A stretch of DNA of 64,000 nucleotides from Eudorina sp. 2006-703-Eu-15 (GCA_003117195.1 BDSI01000139.1:1-64000), one strand, 5' to 3'. Shown: positions 23,040 to 34,708, numbered from the stretch's first letter. A program made the numbers and translations. The notes: a model not told the origin generated them from the letters alone.

Positions 23040-23530
23040 GGCCGAGGACGCAGGCGGGAGCCACCGGCGCGGCGGGTCTTGCCATCCTGCACGGCTGCCT
23101 GCGGCACTTTGTGAGTCCGGAGCGGGGGAGGCCTGGGCCTGCAGCACCTGCCAGCGGCGCCAGCCCGCCGTTCAGTCACGCAGCTGTCCATCCGCCGCCT
23201 GCCGCCCTTCCTGGCGCTGCACGTGAAGCGCTTCGAGCACCGCCGCCACCACCACCACCACCATCACCACCACGACCCGCAGCAGCATTTGCGGTTCCAG
23301 CAGCTGCAGCAGGCGGCGGGGGACCTGGCGGGCTCCCAAGGCATCGGAATGGCGTGCGGGGCAGCACCTGCCGCGTGCGGGTGCGGGCGTGGGCGCACCG
23401 GGGGGAGGCGGCCTGACGGCCTTCCTGGCGCCGCCCCGATCCGGCTGCCCCGCGGCGAGGAGGATTCAGGTGGGGCCGGGTCTGCTCGGGTCAGTTGGGA
23501 TAACCGCTCCGCTCCGGCTGTGATGTTTTT
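23040..23530 (+). pseudogene. Ubiquitin-specific protease, C-terminal part of catalytic domain
   Basis: Three consecutive reading frames give continuous USP22-like sequence: GCLRHFVSPER, then ACSTCQRRQPAV (second zinc-ribbon CxxC), then QLSIRRLPPFLALHVKRFEH, followed by a polyhistidine run. The frame changes twice within about 120 bp (near 23125 and 23170). The His box (GHY type) is not recognisable downstream. With 16014-16858 this reconstructs most of one USP domain in the right order. The frame breaks and missing catalytic boxes suggest a decayed gene; sequence error is the alternative. Confidence 0.6.
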
Positions 23531-24469
23531 CTGACGTAGTACGGCAGCCACGATGAGTGTGGGGGGCACTGCAGCAATCCTGAGCCATGGGCGGCCTTAG
23601 GGCCGTTTCGTGGGCTACGCGGCGGCCGACCAGGTGCGAATGTGGGTGGTGGGTGGGTGTGGGTGCGGCGGATGGTGGTAGGATGACTTGATTGGGGGAC
23701 AGAGGTGGAGGTCCATACACGGTGTGCCTATTGCGTGGGGCGTGGGGCGCTGTCGTACAAATGAATACGCGGCCACCAGTGTCGGAGGTCCTGTTTTGCA
23801 TGTGTCTGGCCAGCTAAGACACGCAAGGCGAGATCTGGATGCTGAGTCCTTACCCCGCTGTGAAATACATCGTCACGCGCAAGCGTGTGTGTGCGCGACC
23901 GTGTTGGTTGAAGCATGCGGGCGGCTCGCTGCTCCGCTGGCGCGCAGGAGGGCCGGAGGACGTGCCCGAGGAGCTGACGGACGCCGACGAGTCCTCCGAC
24001 GGAGAGGCGGGCAGCAGCACGCACCCAACAGCACCACCGTGCCGGCCGGCCACCCGGCGCGCGGGACGGCAACGGCGCCGCCTCTAACTCGGAGGTTCCG
24101 CCGACGGCCGCGACGGAGGCTCCGCCGATGGCCGCGACCAGCCTGCCTGAGCGCCGCACCCCCGCGGGTCATAGCGCTGCCGCCGTCAGCGAGAGGAGCA
24201 GCGGCAGCTGCTGCACGGGAAGGTTACCGTGCCGCCGTACGATTACGGCGCGGCAGCGTGAACGAACACAGCGTCTGTTCCGCCACTGCCGCTGCTGCAG
24301 GGCGATGAGGGCGTCTGGTGGTCCGAGCAGCGGCAGCTGCCCCGGGAGGCGGTTTGCCCACGTGTTGACAGCGGCCGGAGCGGCGGCGACGGTGGGCCGT
24401 CAGCACTGAGGGCGCTTCTGTGCGACGCGCTGAGGGAGCCGCTGCCGGAGGATCAAGCAAGGTCAAGAA

Positions 24470-24670
24470 ACCCACAGCCTGACGGACGGCTGCCCGGCGC
24501 TGTACGGCCGCGTTCTGGCTCCAAGCAGCGACTGTGTGGAGCGTGCCCGGCTGCTGGTGGAGCTGGTGCCGGAGGACGCGCTCCCTGGCAAGCACCGGTC
24601 GACATTGCCATCCGGGACACGGATCCGGAGCTGATCCGTTTCGCCCTGGAGCGGTGCCCCGAATGAAATC
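24470..24670 (+). pseudogene. Fragment of ankyrin-family protein
   Basis: The plus strand reads CVERARLLVELVPEDALPG and, one frame over, RDTDPELIRFALERCPE. The second resembles the LKLAAPELVEFALERWPQ start of the exon at about 27160, so this is probably a broken tandem relative of that gene. It is short and frame-shifted. Confidence 0.35.
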
Positions 24671-25780
24671 AGGACGATCCGCCGCCGCCGGCAGCTTGCC
24701 ATGGGTGCTTTGGATCCAATCCTGCGGCGCCACGGCCGGAGCGGCGGTGAGGTCCTCACCACACGCGGATGCCAGGGCGGGTGCAGCTCTTGGTGGCGTG
24801 GAAGCCTGCGGGACGCGCGCAGCCGCCGCCGCCGCGCCATCGCGCCTGGCGGCGCTCTGCTGCCCCGCGCTGCGGCCGCCGCCGCCGCCACAGCGGCTGC
24901 CGCCTCCAGCAGTCGAAGGCAGGTCGCCGAGCGGCGGCGCAGATCCGGACGGCGACGGCGCGCGGTGACGCACCTGCCCGACCCACGGGCCGGTCGCCGT
25001 CCCCTTCACCGCTGCCGCGGCGTTCTCCCTCCCCTCTCCCCGGCCACCGACGCGACCATCCGCCGCCGTCACCCTCCCCGTTCCCGGACGTCGCTGTCGT
25101 CCGATCCGGGGCGGGGTCAGGCTCTGGCTGGGGCCTTACTGGCGGCGACCCATCGTGCCCTTATGGCGCTTATGGCGCTTTGGGAGGCCGCAGCCGAGCT
25201 GTTTATCGGGGCGCGGTCGGGCGAGGCCGCGGCGGGAAAGCGGGGAAGCCCCAACGGGTTCTTGTTGAGGCGGCCTTGCCGCCGCCGCCACGTCAGCTGA
25301 CGGGGCCGTTGGTTCCGGAGGAGGGCAGATAGGGCGCCAACCGGCGGCGGTGGCGGGAGGCCGCAGATGCGATGGGTCGGCTGCTGGCGTCCGCGTGCGG
25401 CCGGGGAGGATGGATACGAGGCGGCAGAGGCGGTGGACGGCGCGCATGTGGCGGCGGCGTGGGAGGGGCTGCTGCTGGCGTTGCTGCAGCACAGTCGTCG
25501 GTCAAAGTACGGCGTGGCGGCGGCGGGCGCCGGGACGAACTGGGAGTGGTGCAGGCGGGGCTTTCACTGACAAGGCTCTGCCGGAACAATAATGCGAATG
25601 TGTTCGTGGTATCCAATACCGCTTGACTGAGTGTGGTGTACGGTAGTGGTACGACACTGCGCACCTCCCGGCGGCGGCGTCCGTTACGAATGCCGGCTTC
25701 ACGCAGACGCGTTGCCGGATCTGACCCACGGGTCGCTGATGTCTCAACCGTACATCCTTGGCCCTCCCGAGCTCCCGCAG

Positions 25781-27160
25781 GCCCGACGCTGTCCTTGCCG
25801 CCGTACCATCCGTGGCGCTGCGCCTGACGGACCTTCTCCTTCAATCTTCCGGCACCACCACCATCGGAGGCCCACCCGCGGCGACGCTGCCCTCCGACGG
25901 ACGCGCCAGCGTCCTCTCCACCGCCGCCGTCGCCCTCGCTACACGCATGGCTACGACGGCGGAAGCGGCGACGGTGACGGCGGCGGCGCCGTTGGCAGGG
26001 GAGGAAGGGTTTAGGACGCAGCCGACTCCGCCCCGTGGCGTCTTCTCCACGCCGGGGAAGGGGGGCGGCACTGCAGGCGGCGGCCGCCAGGCGCTGTCGG
26101 TGCCGCTGCCGGGTACGCTCCGCGGAGAAGCCGCTGGCAGCTTGACGCCGCGGAGCGGCCGCGGCGGCGGCGGCAGCGAGACGGGGGGCTGCTGCCCAGC
26201 GCCGCGGCTGCAGCCCGACACCCTGCTCTCGCTGCTGCCCCTGGCGGCGCCCGGGCGCAAGAGCGGCGACGGCCGCGACCCGGCTGCCGCGCTCGCTGCT
26301 GCTGACGTGGCGCTGCAGCCGCCCCTGCTGACTGTGGTACGCGACGTGCTCCCCGTCGGCGGCGTCGATGCTGGCTCAGGCGCCGCGACGGCGGCGCCAC
26401 CGCCGCCGCCGCCGGCGTCGGTGGACAGCGTCCGTGCGGCGACGGCGGTGACGGCGATGGTCGCGTTGCTCTGTCGGCTGCGGCTGCGCCGCTGCGATGT
26501 GACAGCTCAGCTGGACTTGCTGGCGCCGCTGCTGGTGGCGTGCCTGAGGTCCAGGGAGCGAGGGCGCGAGGAGCCGGGCACTGGTGGCGTGTTGTCTCAG
26601 GCCACGGCCCTTGCGCTGGAGGCGTTGCTGGCGGGCCGCATGAGCTGCAGAGCGCCGTCGCATCGCACCCGCGGGGACTGAGGCTGCGGCAGCAGCAGCT
26701 GGCCATCGCGAGGGCAGCCGCCGGAGGCGGCGACGGCGCGGCCGTTTCGGGGGCTCCGCCGACGAAACCGCCGCCGCCGTACCCAGGCCGCTCGAGTGCC
26801 GGCGCGGCAGCTGGCGGCGGGCTGCAGCAGCTGTTGCTCGGCGCAGCGGACAGCGCCGCCGCCGCTGCCGTGGCCGGCGGTGGCCCCAACGACGCCGGCG
26901 GACTGCCGCCGCTGGCGCTGCCGCAAGCCGTGCAGCTGGCGGTGGGCGAGCTCGGATGGGACAGGGTGTTCTTGCTGCCTGACAGCCAGCTTCAGCCGGA
27001 GGTGCCCCCGAAGCGGATGTATGCGCTGCAGCCAGACCGTCAGAAGCCTCAGCAGACAGGAGCCGCGGGTCCGTCGTCGACACCGCAGTCAGCGAGGACG
27101 GGTGCCAAGGGCGCGCCGTCAGGCCAAGGCCGTACTGCAGGCAGATCCTCCACTGCGGGT
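25781..27160 (+). CDS. Unrecognised helical-protein exon(s), one frame break
   Basis: After a CCCGCAG acceptor near 25780 a long open frame runs to 26681 and includes LDLLAPLLVACLRS and LSQATALALEALLAG, leucine-rich helices with low-complexity linkers. Near 26640 the sense moves to another frame (LQSAVASHPRGLRLRQQQ, later LPQAVQLAVGELGWDRVFL) that continues to about 27160, where the ankyrin-family frame begins. It may be part of the same gene as 27160-28384. No family is recognised. The coding claim rests on open frames and composition only. Confidence 0.35.
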
Positions 27161-28384
27161 TGAAGCTCGCCGCACCTGAGCTGGTGGAATTTGCCCTGGA
27201 GCGGTGGCCGCAGGACCGACTGGCGGACTTGGCCGATTGGCTTCCGGCCGGCCGGGAGGAGGACATCTACGAATGGGACCGCATTCATATAATGCGCAAT
27301 GATACGTCGCACACCCCAGCCCATGCGGTGGTTGCCGCGCGGGTGGCGGCTCGCGGCGTTCCCATCTGGCGGTTGGGTACGGCGGCGAAAGCAGCGTCGT
27401 CGGGTGCTCTTCACGTGCTGCAGAGGATGGCCGCCGGCGGAGAGCAGGCGGCGGCGGGCGATGAGGGGCCCGCAGTGGCTGGGGCGCCGATGGCTGAGCT
27501 GGAGGGGCTGGCCGGGGCTGGACCGGAGGTCAGGGCTGCGGCAGCGGCAGCTCTGCGGGAAGAGCTGGAGGACTTGGATGTGGACGGGCGTTTATCTGCG
27601 GTGGAAAGTACGGCTTGGAATGGTCACTTCGAGACGGTGAAATGGATGGAAGAACAACGCGCACGGATTGACGAGGAAATCTTATCCGCAGCGGTCGAGT
27701 CGGGCAACATCGCGCTTGTCGAGTGGACGGCCCAGAAGTGGATGGCCGCGGAGGGCTACTCGCTGCCGGTGAGTCCGTGACCCTACCTGGGATGTGGATC
27801 AACTACACGTTACAGCGGACCCGTGGGTCATCCCCATGACGGCTGTCCCTGGTTTGAACTGAGACAGCATGATTCCGCACGCGAAATGGGGCTTTGAGTT
27901 ACAGCCGCAGCCCTGACTCGCTCGTTGCTCTGCCGGCGCCCGCCCTCCCCATACCGGGATCTTACGTCTGCTAGGCACCGAACGAGGATCACTAGTTAAC
28001 CGTCCACAGCGACACAACCCGGAAGGTTTGCTGGATCAATGGTGTTGCTCTATAAGTATCGGACATGTCGTCATCGATTCGTCTTCCCGCTGTCCCCCTG
28101 GCGGTGCCGACAGGATGACAGCAAGTGCTACGTGGCCGCCCTCGAGAACCACGACCTGGCGGTGCTGCAGTGCCTGCGGCGGCTGGGGGTGCCCTGGGGG
28201 CTGGGGCTGCATGGAGCGGGAGCTCCTCGGCATTGCTGTGGGCTACGGCTGCCAGGTGGAGGTCCTGGCCTGGCTGCTGGAGCAGGGCTGCGAGGTGGAC
28301 TGGGAGGCGGCCGAGAGGGCAGCGGCGGAACGTGATGGCGTTACGGCGAACGCGGTTCGTGCCTTCATCGAGCAGCGCGCCTGA
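27160..28384 (+). pseudogene. Ankyrin-repeat-family protein, two exons with a frame break
   Basis: Exon ~27160-27768 reads LKLAAPELVEFALERWPQD, later ESTAWNGHFETVKWM and AVESGNIALVEWTAQKWM, degenerate ankyrin helices. It ends CCG|GTGAGT in phase 0. The next exon starts after CGACAG at 28114 (DDSKCYVAALENHDLAVLQC) and joins in phase. After GVPWG, in a G-run near 28200, the frame must change to reach ELLGIAVGYGCQVEVLAWLL and the stop at 28384. Proteins of this kind form large families in volvocine algae. The break is either an inactivating indel or a homopolymer error. Confidence 0.55.
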
Positions 28385-28599
28385 AAGCAGGCGTAGCACC
28401 CTCGTTGCAGGTGCGGTACGTGCAGGGTTTGAACGGCTCGAGTGTGGCTTCAGTGACCATGTTTTGCGCCTGTCAGTTGTTGATTAACGGTTTCAGTTTA
28501 TGCTGTCTGGCACCTTCATGTTGTGAATGAACCTGATGTCGTCCTGGAGTGTACGGCATCCTGTTGTCGTCCTGATTTATACAGCGGAGCTACCTTTCC

Positions 28600-28743
28600 C
28601 CACCCGTAAGCTCTGCCCGCCACGGCCGCCCCGCTTTCCCCACGCCACGAGGGCTGCGGCGAATCGCGAGGTTGGCAAGGCAGCCACAGTTCGGGACTTC
28701 ATCGAGCAGTGGTGGGCCTCCGAACAGGTTTTTGCCCGGTAGG
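28600..28743 (+). pseudogene. Duplicated terminal exon of the ankyrin-family gene
   Basis: The frame ending at 28743 reads GKAATVRDFIEQWWASEQVF then stop. It resembles the C-terminus at 28384 (TANAVRAFIEQRA), so a second version of the last exon lies about 350 bp downstream. It could be an alternative last exon or a leftover of a tandem duplication. Confidence 0.4.
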
Positions 28744-28744
28744 C

Positions 28745-29912
28745 AGCAGCAGTGACGTACAGTGTACGACATCAGGTGGTGCCCCATTTGTGCAAACCAG
28801 AAAAGGAGGACATCAATCGGCGTTGATTGCCCCATCGGCCCGAGGGGGCTGGTCGGCGCTCATGAGTGTCATCCATAATGCAGCCCTGTACGTCAATACT
28901 GCTAGTAGCACCGTACCGCTAACGGTGCCCATCAATTTAGCTATCGGTATGGCACAGCACCTTGGTGCTGTGGTGTCGTCCTGCAATGTTTCCGGGAATG
29001 TGGACCCATGGGTCGTTTGCGGGTTTATTCGGTTTTTCCGCCCATACTGCGCCACGCCGTCAAGGCCAGATTCCGTCCGGGCAGGCAAGCAGGCAGGCAG
29101 GTAGCAGGTGGGCCATGCCTTGTACAGCGGGCTCGCGCACTTTGGAGGCCGTTGCGTCGCGGGTCGAGTGCCGTACATGCCAACACCCGGCGAAAGGCCA
29201 GTTGGGTAGCCACCTAGCCGGGGGACGGGAGGACGATTTATTCGGATGGCGCGAGGTGTCGTGCAGTTTAGTCGTACTTGCTGGGAAGACGAAGCTGCAC
29301 GAGGGCCGCGGATGGATGCATGACTACGGCGTTCATGACGTAAACACCTGTCACGCGTGTGTTGCATGGCCGGGTCTCAAGGATGGCCAGCTGGGTTGAC
29401 GTGAGGCTTGTGACAGCCTGGCTTTCTTTCTGGCCAGCAAAGTCCCTGGCCGCTCAGATGGTGTCCGACACGCATTTGCGAATAATATTTGCAAGCAAAT
29501 AAATAAACGCATGCGATTTCGCGTTAACAGAGGGACCCGTTCTGGTTTCGGGGCAACATGTGGAAGCAGCCTTTTGTAAAGTCCCTGATAATTGACCGAT
29601 AACTGTTTTGGTCGAGCCTAACAAACGGGACAGTGGAGCCACCTTGTTCGATCACTAATAATCACCTATATCGTACCCCCCTATTCAGCGATTGGGCATA
29701 TCCGATGACAGTGGCTATTATGGACACATAAAAGTTCAACTTCACATCCGTATTCCATAATGCCCCGCAAGTTTTGTGTAATTCCATGTGTAGGCTAACA
29801 TTTTTCCACCGCAAATATATATTATAATTATGCATGTTTTGTGCAGGATGGTCAAATAAAAAGAGCTGTATTCCTTGCCGCCCCAGTCAACACGGCGCGT
29901 TTAGAACGGTGG
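28745..29912. other. Intergenic, no gene seen
   Basis: GC drops toward 29400-29850, and poly-A/T-rich sequence precedes the viroplasmin-domain gene. It probably holds that gene's promoter or 5' exon(s), since an acceptor-like GTGCAG sits at 29841-29846. Confidence 0.5.
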
Positions 29913-32900
29913 ATGTCGGCGGCGGGCTGGCAAAGTGTTGGACGACCCCGACCATTAGTGAAATCCTGTTCATGGAACACAAACAATAATGGTCGCTTCG
30001 AGGGTTCAGTGCTGCCGGCCTGCTGGTCCGGCCGCTTCACTTCAGCACGTTTTGACTCGCCCTCACGCGCTCTCGTTGTCACGCGCGCGAGGCGCAAGTG
30101 GTATGCTGTCTTTGAGCCAGCTGCTGCACGTGGCATCTATCGCGTCTGGGACCAAGTCAAGCTCCTTGTGTCGGGGCAGCCTAATGCTGTACACAAGGGC
30201 TTTCCAACTGAGGCAGCAGCGCTTGCATGGATATCACACCTCTGTCACCAAACAAAAGAGGAGGTAAGGCACGTCACGCTCTTATGATCTGGCGCGCTTG
30301 GGCGTTGTAACGGGTTGGCGCAAAACAGTGCGCTCACCCCAACCGCCCTACTTCCCCCACCCCAACCGCCCTACTTCCCCCACCCCAACCGCCCTACTTC
30401 CCCCACCCCAACCGCCCTACTTCCCCCACCCCAACCGCCCTACTTCCCCCACCCCAACCGCCCTACTTCCCCCACCCCAACCGCCCTACTTCCCCCACCC
30501 CAACGGCGACATGCAGAGAGACGCGGTAGATCATCTCCGCCTCCTGGTTCTGGGTCCCGATGGAGGAGCCGGGCAGGCGGCCGCACTCGAATCGCCGACC
30601 AGCTGGCGGCCCGCGGGCACCCGCAGCATAGTCCCTGGCGACACCACGAACAGCACGCCTGTCCGCCTCAGCACCGCGACTGGGTCCTCAGTGCGGGCTG
30701 TTCTCACTGCCACTACAGCGGCCGTCTCATCCGGGCCCCGGCCGTGGGAGACCGAGTCCCTGGTGCTGCCGTTGCCTTCGGCCCCCTCCCACGAGTATTA
30801 CAAAAAGTGGTACGCAGTGCGGTTTGTGGACGGCGGCAGTCCGGGGGTCTACAACACATGGCAGGTGGGTGGCGGCGTGGGTCAGAAAGGAACCCTGCAA
30901 CAGGCATCCGCACAGGCTGGACAGAGTGTGTCAATCCCGAACTGCACTGCTTTCATCTCTGTTCTAATGGCATCCATGCCCTCATCACACTTCTTGGCTT
31001 ACACCGCAGAATGTAATGCATCCCCTGTTGTGTACAACTGAATCGTCGACCCTGGAGACGTGCAACACCCAAAACCTGCTGCTCTTCCGGCCTCCCCAGG
31101 ATGCTGAGAGAGCCATCAGCGGTCGCTATGCGGAGCACCGTTCGTTCGAGTAGGTGGTGTGTGGGCAGGCAGGGGTGGGGGGGCGGGGGCGTAGGGTTGC
31201 AGCCTTGGGAGTGCCTCGGCCGCTCAGCTAGACCCGTGGGTTTAGGGTATAGGGGTGGACCCGAAGTGCACTTCGCCGACGGGGGTTTCACGATGAAATC
31301 CGTCTGGGCTGGCCACTTGCCCTTGCTGACGTGCATCTGCATTGTAGGAGGGTTAAAACGGTTGCATGCAGTCGAAGTGCGAAGCGTGACAGTGCTGTGG
31401 AAGTACCGGGCTGACAACGGGGTCCAGCATTCACGGGGTTTAGGTCTGGGGGCCCATGTGGAACGCCACGTGCCCTGATCACCTCCAAAGGACAAGACTT
31501 ATCGGTGGGGTGACGAATGCGTTGTGGCCGCCCCGACCCCGACCCCGACACCCGACCATGCAGCACTCAAGCGGACGCAATCGCGTACGCTTTTGGACCC
31601 ACCTACGTCGACCAGCTCCTGCCGCCCGCTGGGTGGCACACGCAAGGGCACCCGCAGCACCAGGAACGGCCGACCGAGCGATGTGCGGCAATGGAGGATG
31701 CGGCTGCCCCGTGTGGTTGCCACGGCAACGCTGCGGAGTTGGCCGCAGCTGATTGGCGCCTTGACTCAGCCCGCGGCGGCTCTAGGACCGAGGAGCTTTC
31801 GCAATGGCAAGGGTCTGGCGACGCCCGCTGGGAGGCGCACAACGCAGGAGGCTACCCGCAGGACGGCGATCCGTTGCAGGCAGCCGACTGTGCACACGGC
31901 GGGCCGGTAGTCTTGGAGACGGGGGACGAACTCTCGACCCAGCGGTGGCCGCTTGTCCAACCCGGCGACACATGGCAGGCAGCAGCATGGCTGCCCGGGT
32001 GGCCCGAGGCTCCCCCAGGAGTGGGTGGCGCTGGTGCAACGGCAGCAGGAGTGCGGCAACGAGCAGGCGCTGGCGGCGGCGGTGGCGGCGGCGGGCCACT
32101 GCCCGCAGCGCCAGCCATGACGGTGCCGACGTCCAGCGATGTACCTCAGGGCAGTATGGCGGCTGCCATGGTGCCAACCGCCGCGGCGGCAGCAGGCCGT
32201 CGGCATCTTCAGGGCGAATCCCGCCTCTCGTCCTCCCCGCTGGCCCTCTCGTCGTCGGCCCCGCTCCCCGCGACCCATTCCCTGTTGTTCCCCACGCTGT
32301 ACCCGCCCCGGTCTATCGTGCAACCATTCAGCGTGACGGACTTCCAGCCAGGGATGTGCGCCCCAGCGGCTCGTGCCAGTGTGGGTCCGGCTGCTCGCTG
32401 CGGCACCCGCGGCCCCATGGGGCCGTCTTGCGGCAGCCGAGCACGGGGCGACGCCATCGTCGCAGCTTCTGCAGCCCGCGCCAACGGAGTGGACCTGTCT
32501 GCCCCTGACGGCGATGGCGCCATGGTGGCACCTTCGCTGGATCGGCATCCCGGGCTGAACCCCGCGCCTGTGGGGGTCCCGGGGCCCAACTCGGAGCTGC
32601 ACCCTCGGGGGGTGGATGGGGAACTCGAGCGGCACGCCGAAGGGGAGGATATGGCGCAGCGGCAGGGCGAGAGGGGCCTGGAGGGGGCGGCTGGGTTGTC
32701 CTTGTCGGACGGAGAGCTGTCGGCGGCAACGCACGATGACGCAGCGGAGAGCTCCACGGCATCACCATCTGCGCGCCCGGGTGACAAGGGTCCGCTTGCT
32801 CATGCCAAGCGCGGGCGGGGGCGGCCTCGGAAGTCCACAACCGCGCAGGGGTCCCTTGCGCCCGGCTGCCAACCGCATGGCGGTCCGGTTGGCCCTGTCC

Positions 32901-33457
32901 GCCCTGGAGTGGTGGAAGGTGTGCGACGGCGGGGGCGACCGCCGAAAGCAGCTGCGGCGGCGGGCGCGCCAGGCAGGCAGCCCATTGAAGCGACCAGGCG
33001 CCCGCGGGGGCGACCCAGCAAGCTTAGTCAGCTGGCGGCGACGACGGCGACTGGGGAGCCCGGCCACAAACCGGTGCCGTCCAAACGGCCGAGGGGCAGG
33101 CCCGCCAAGGCACTGAGCCCAGGGTCCGCAGCAGCGGCGCATTCTGCAGTGGCAGGATTGGAAGCGGCGGGAGCACCAGCACGTAAGCGCGGGCGCCCAC
33201 CTAAAGCCGCTGGCGGGGGCGGTGCACAAGTACCACCGCCGGCAGCGGCGAAGCCGCGCGGCCGACCGCCCAAAAGTGTCGCGAAGGCCAGCAGCAGCAG
33301 CAGCAGCGGTCAACGCCAGGCGCAGGTCTTGGCGGAGGCCCTTTCTCAACTTGATGCCGCACTGCTCTCAGAGCCGTTGACGCAAGGGATAGACAGGGTG
33401 GGTGGATGGGTGGATGGTTACCTGCTTCAGGGATCCCGCGTTCGAATCCATGAGTAG
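29913..33457 (+). CDS. Protein with two viroplasmin/RNase H1-N domains and six AT-hooks
   Basis: Four exons join in phase: 29913-30263, 30517-30864, 31100-31149 and 31564-33457 (880 aa from the first ATG; an upstream exon is possible because an acceptor-like site sits at 29846). Residues 62-108 form a viroplasmin/RNase H1 N-terminal domain (RKWYAVFEPAAARGIYRVW, AVHKGF). A second one at about 213-262 (KKWYAVRFVDGGSPGVYNTW, then EHRSF and DAIAYAF) is split over three exons and becomes complete only with this splicing, which supports the model. Residues ~660-825 carry six AT-hooks of the GRP type (RGRGRPRK, RRGRPPK, RPRGRPSK, RPRGRPAK, KRGRPPK, KPRGRPPK). RNase H1-N domains bind RNA/DNA hybrids and AT-hooks bind the minor groove of AT-rich DNA, so a nuclear nucleic-acid binder is inferred. 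No RNase H catalytic domain is seen. The end may be spliced at AGG|GTGGGT near 33398. Confidence 0.8.
30338..30505 (+). repeat. 23-bp C-rich tandem repeat in intron 1 of the viroplasmin-domain gene
   Basis: About seven copies of a unit reading CCGCCCTACTTCCCCCACCC plus CAA fill the end of intron 1 and stop 11 bp before the ATGCAG acceptor at 30516. The array thus serves as the pyrimidine-rich tract of that splice site. Confidence 0.93.
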
Positions 33458-34700
33458 CGGGCGCGTTCGGACGAGGGCGGCAAGGGGCAGTGACAAGCGC
33501 TGGGGCGCGAAGCATGACACCATACCGTCGGGGGATGGCAAACGATAGTCAGATGTCTCCATCACTTTGCAACGAAGCTGGTGCCGCAGCATCATGGGCA
33601 AGGGCCACGCGGTGTCAGGTGTCAGATGTTTCATCCCCCTATCACCATAACACGTGCTCCGGCCGTCCTCCGTTTATGAGGGTCGCCTGTGCCTCACTGA
33701 CTTCACTGAGTTGCACCTTTCAGGTGGCAGGTGCGGGGTGCGGCTTTGCATATCGGTGCGCCTACTTGGAGGAGGACTGGGTGATGTGGATGGGTGCATG
33801 GGTGGCTGCGTTTCATATGCAGAGTATGAAATTGTATTACGTTTGGGCTACAAGAACCGTCGTTGCCCCTGAGCCCGCCTTGCTGTGCTACCTGCCTGTT
33901 TATGCTGCAGAGCACGGACGGGGCCCCCGCCGGTCCGGCGGACTGCGCGGGCGGCTGACTGGAGTGCGAATAACTTGATGTGACTGTACTGCTGATGGTG
34001 CGGCGGCTGCGTGGTGGTGCAGTCGTACAGCTGTGCGGAGCCGTGTCGTAGCTGGGTTGGTAGGAGGCGAAGTGCTGCTGGACGGCAGTTCTCAGGCGCA
34101 TAGTGCGCAGCGGCATTAGTTGCGTAGCATGCTGTTTACGGGCACCACCCACACATTGTGGCCAAGCGGCCTCCCGGGTGCCTTGGCGGTATGGTACTGA
34201 AGCAGCTGCAGCCCGGATGGAAGTCCCACAGCAAGGATACGTAGAAGCAGATTTTGGAGCAGTAATGCATAGAGGCGGCCAGGCGCCGACAGTTTTGAGT
34301 ATTGCGGCTTGCCAGAGGTTGTTGATACCCGGTGTGTGCGGCTTAAAGCGAGTAGCAGCCGCGAGGGAGAGGTGGTGATGTGGACTGGGAAACCTGAATG
34401 CCGGGCGCCGGCATCATCACACAACGTTGTTGGTGTCATTACGAAAGTGACATCATGCGCTGTCGGTGCGAGTGATGATGTTTGCCAAAGGGCATTGTGC
34501 GAACTCGAGCGATCCCTGTTCTCTGACACACATCTCCCAGCAGCCAATCACTGCATCTGATCCACATCAAGAACTCTCCTGCCTCTTCCCCATTCAAACC
34601 CTAGGTCCCCACCGCCGCTGCCACCTGCACCTGCCTGTGTGCTGGGCGGAGACATGCCCTGCTGCTCGCACGCAGCTAGACCATCCGGCCACCTAAAGTC
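33458..34700. other. Intergenic, no gene seen
   Basis: Lies between the stop of the viroplasmin-domain gene and the 3' end of SelD. A frame at 33654-33872 (SYAEYEIVLRLGY) faintly recalls an RNase H motif but lacks support. The remainder shows nothing. Confidence 0.5.
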
Positions 34701-34703
34701 ATG

Positions 34704-34708
34704 TTACA
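34704..34708 (-). terminator. Putative TGTAA poly(A) signal of SelD
   Basis: TTACA on the plus strand reads TGTAA on the minus strand, about 530 nt past the SelD stop. TGTAA is the usual poly(A) signal of Chlamydomonas and its relatives. This is the first one downstream. Confidence 0.4.

Noticed and set aside
33420..33470. tRNA-like GTTCGAATCC sequence
   Set aside because: Only the T-loop-like part is present. No acceptor, D-arm or anticodon stems could be folded.
31517..33516. Long minus-strand ORFs opposite the AT-hook exon
   Set aside because: Shadows of the GC-rich plus-strand exon, without motifs. The plus frame carries the AT-hooks and the completed viroplasmin domain.
33654..33872. 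Possible RNase H catalytic remnant (SYAEYEIVLRLGY) after the AT-hook exon
   Set aside because: One short motif-like match without the catalytic Asp and Glu residues in order, and no phase-consistent splice from the AT-hook exon. It may be chance.
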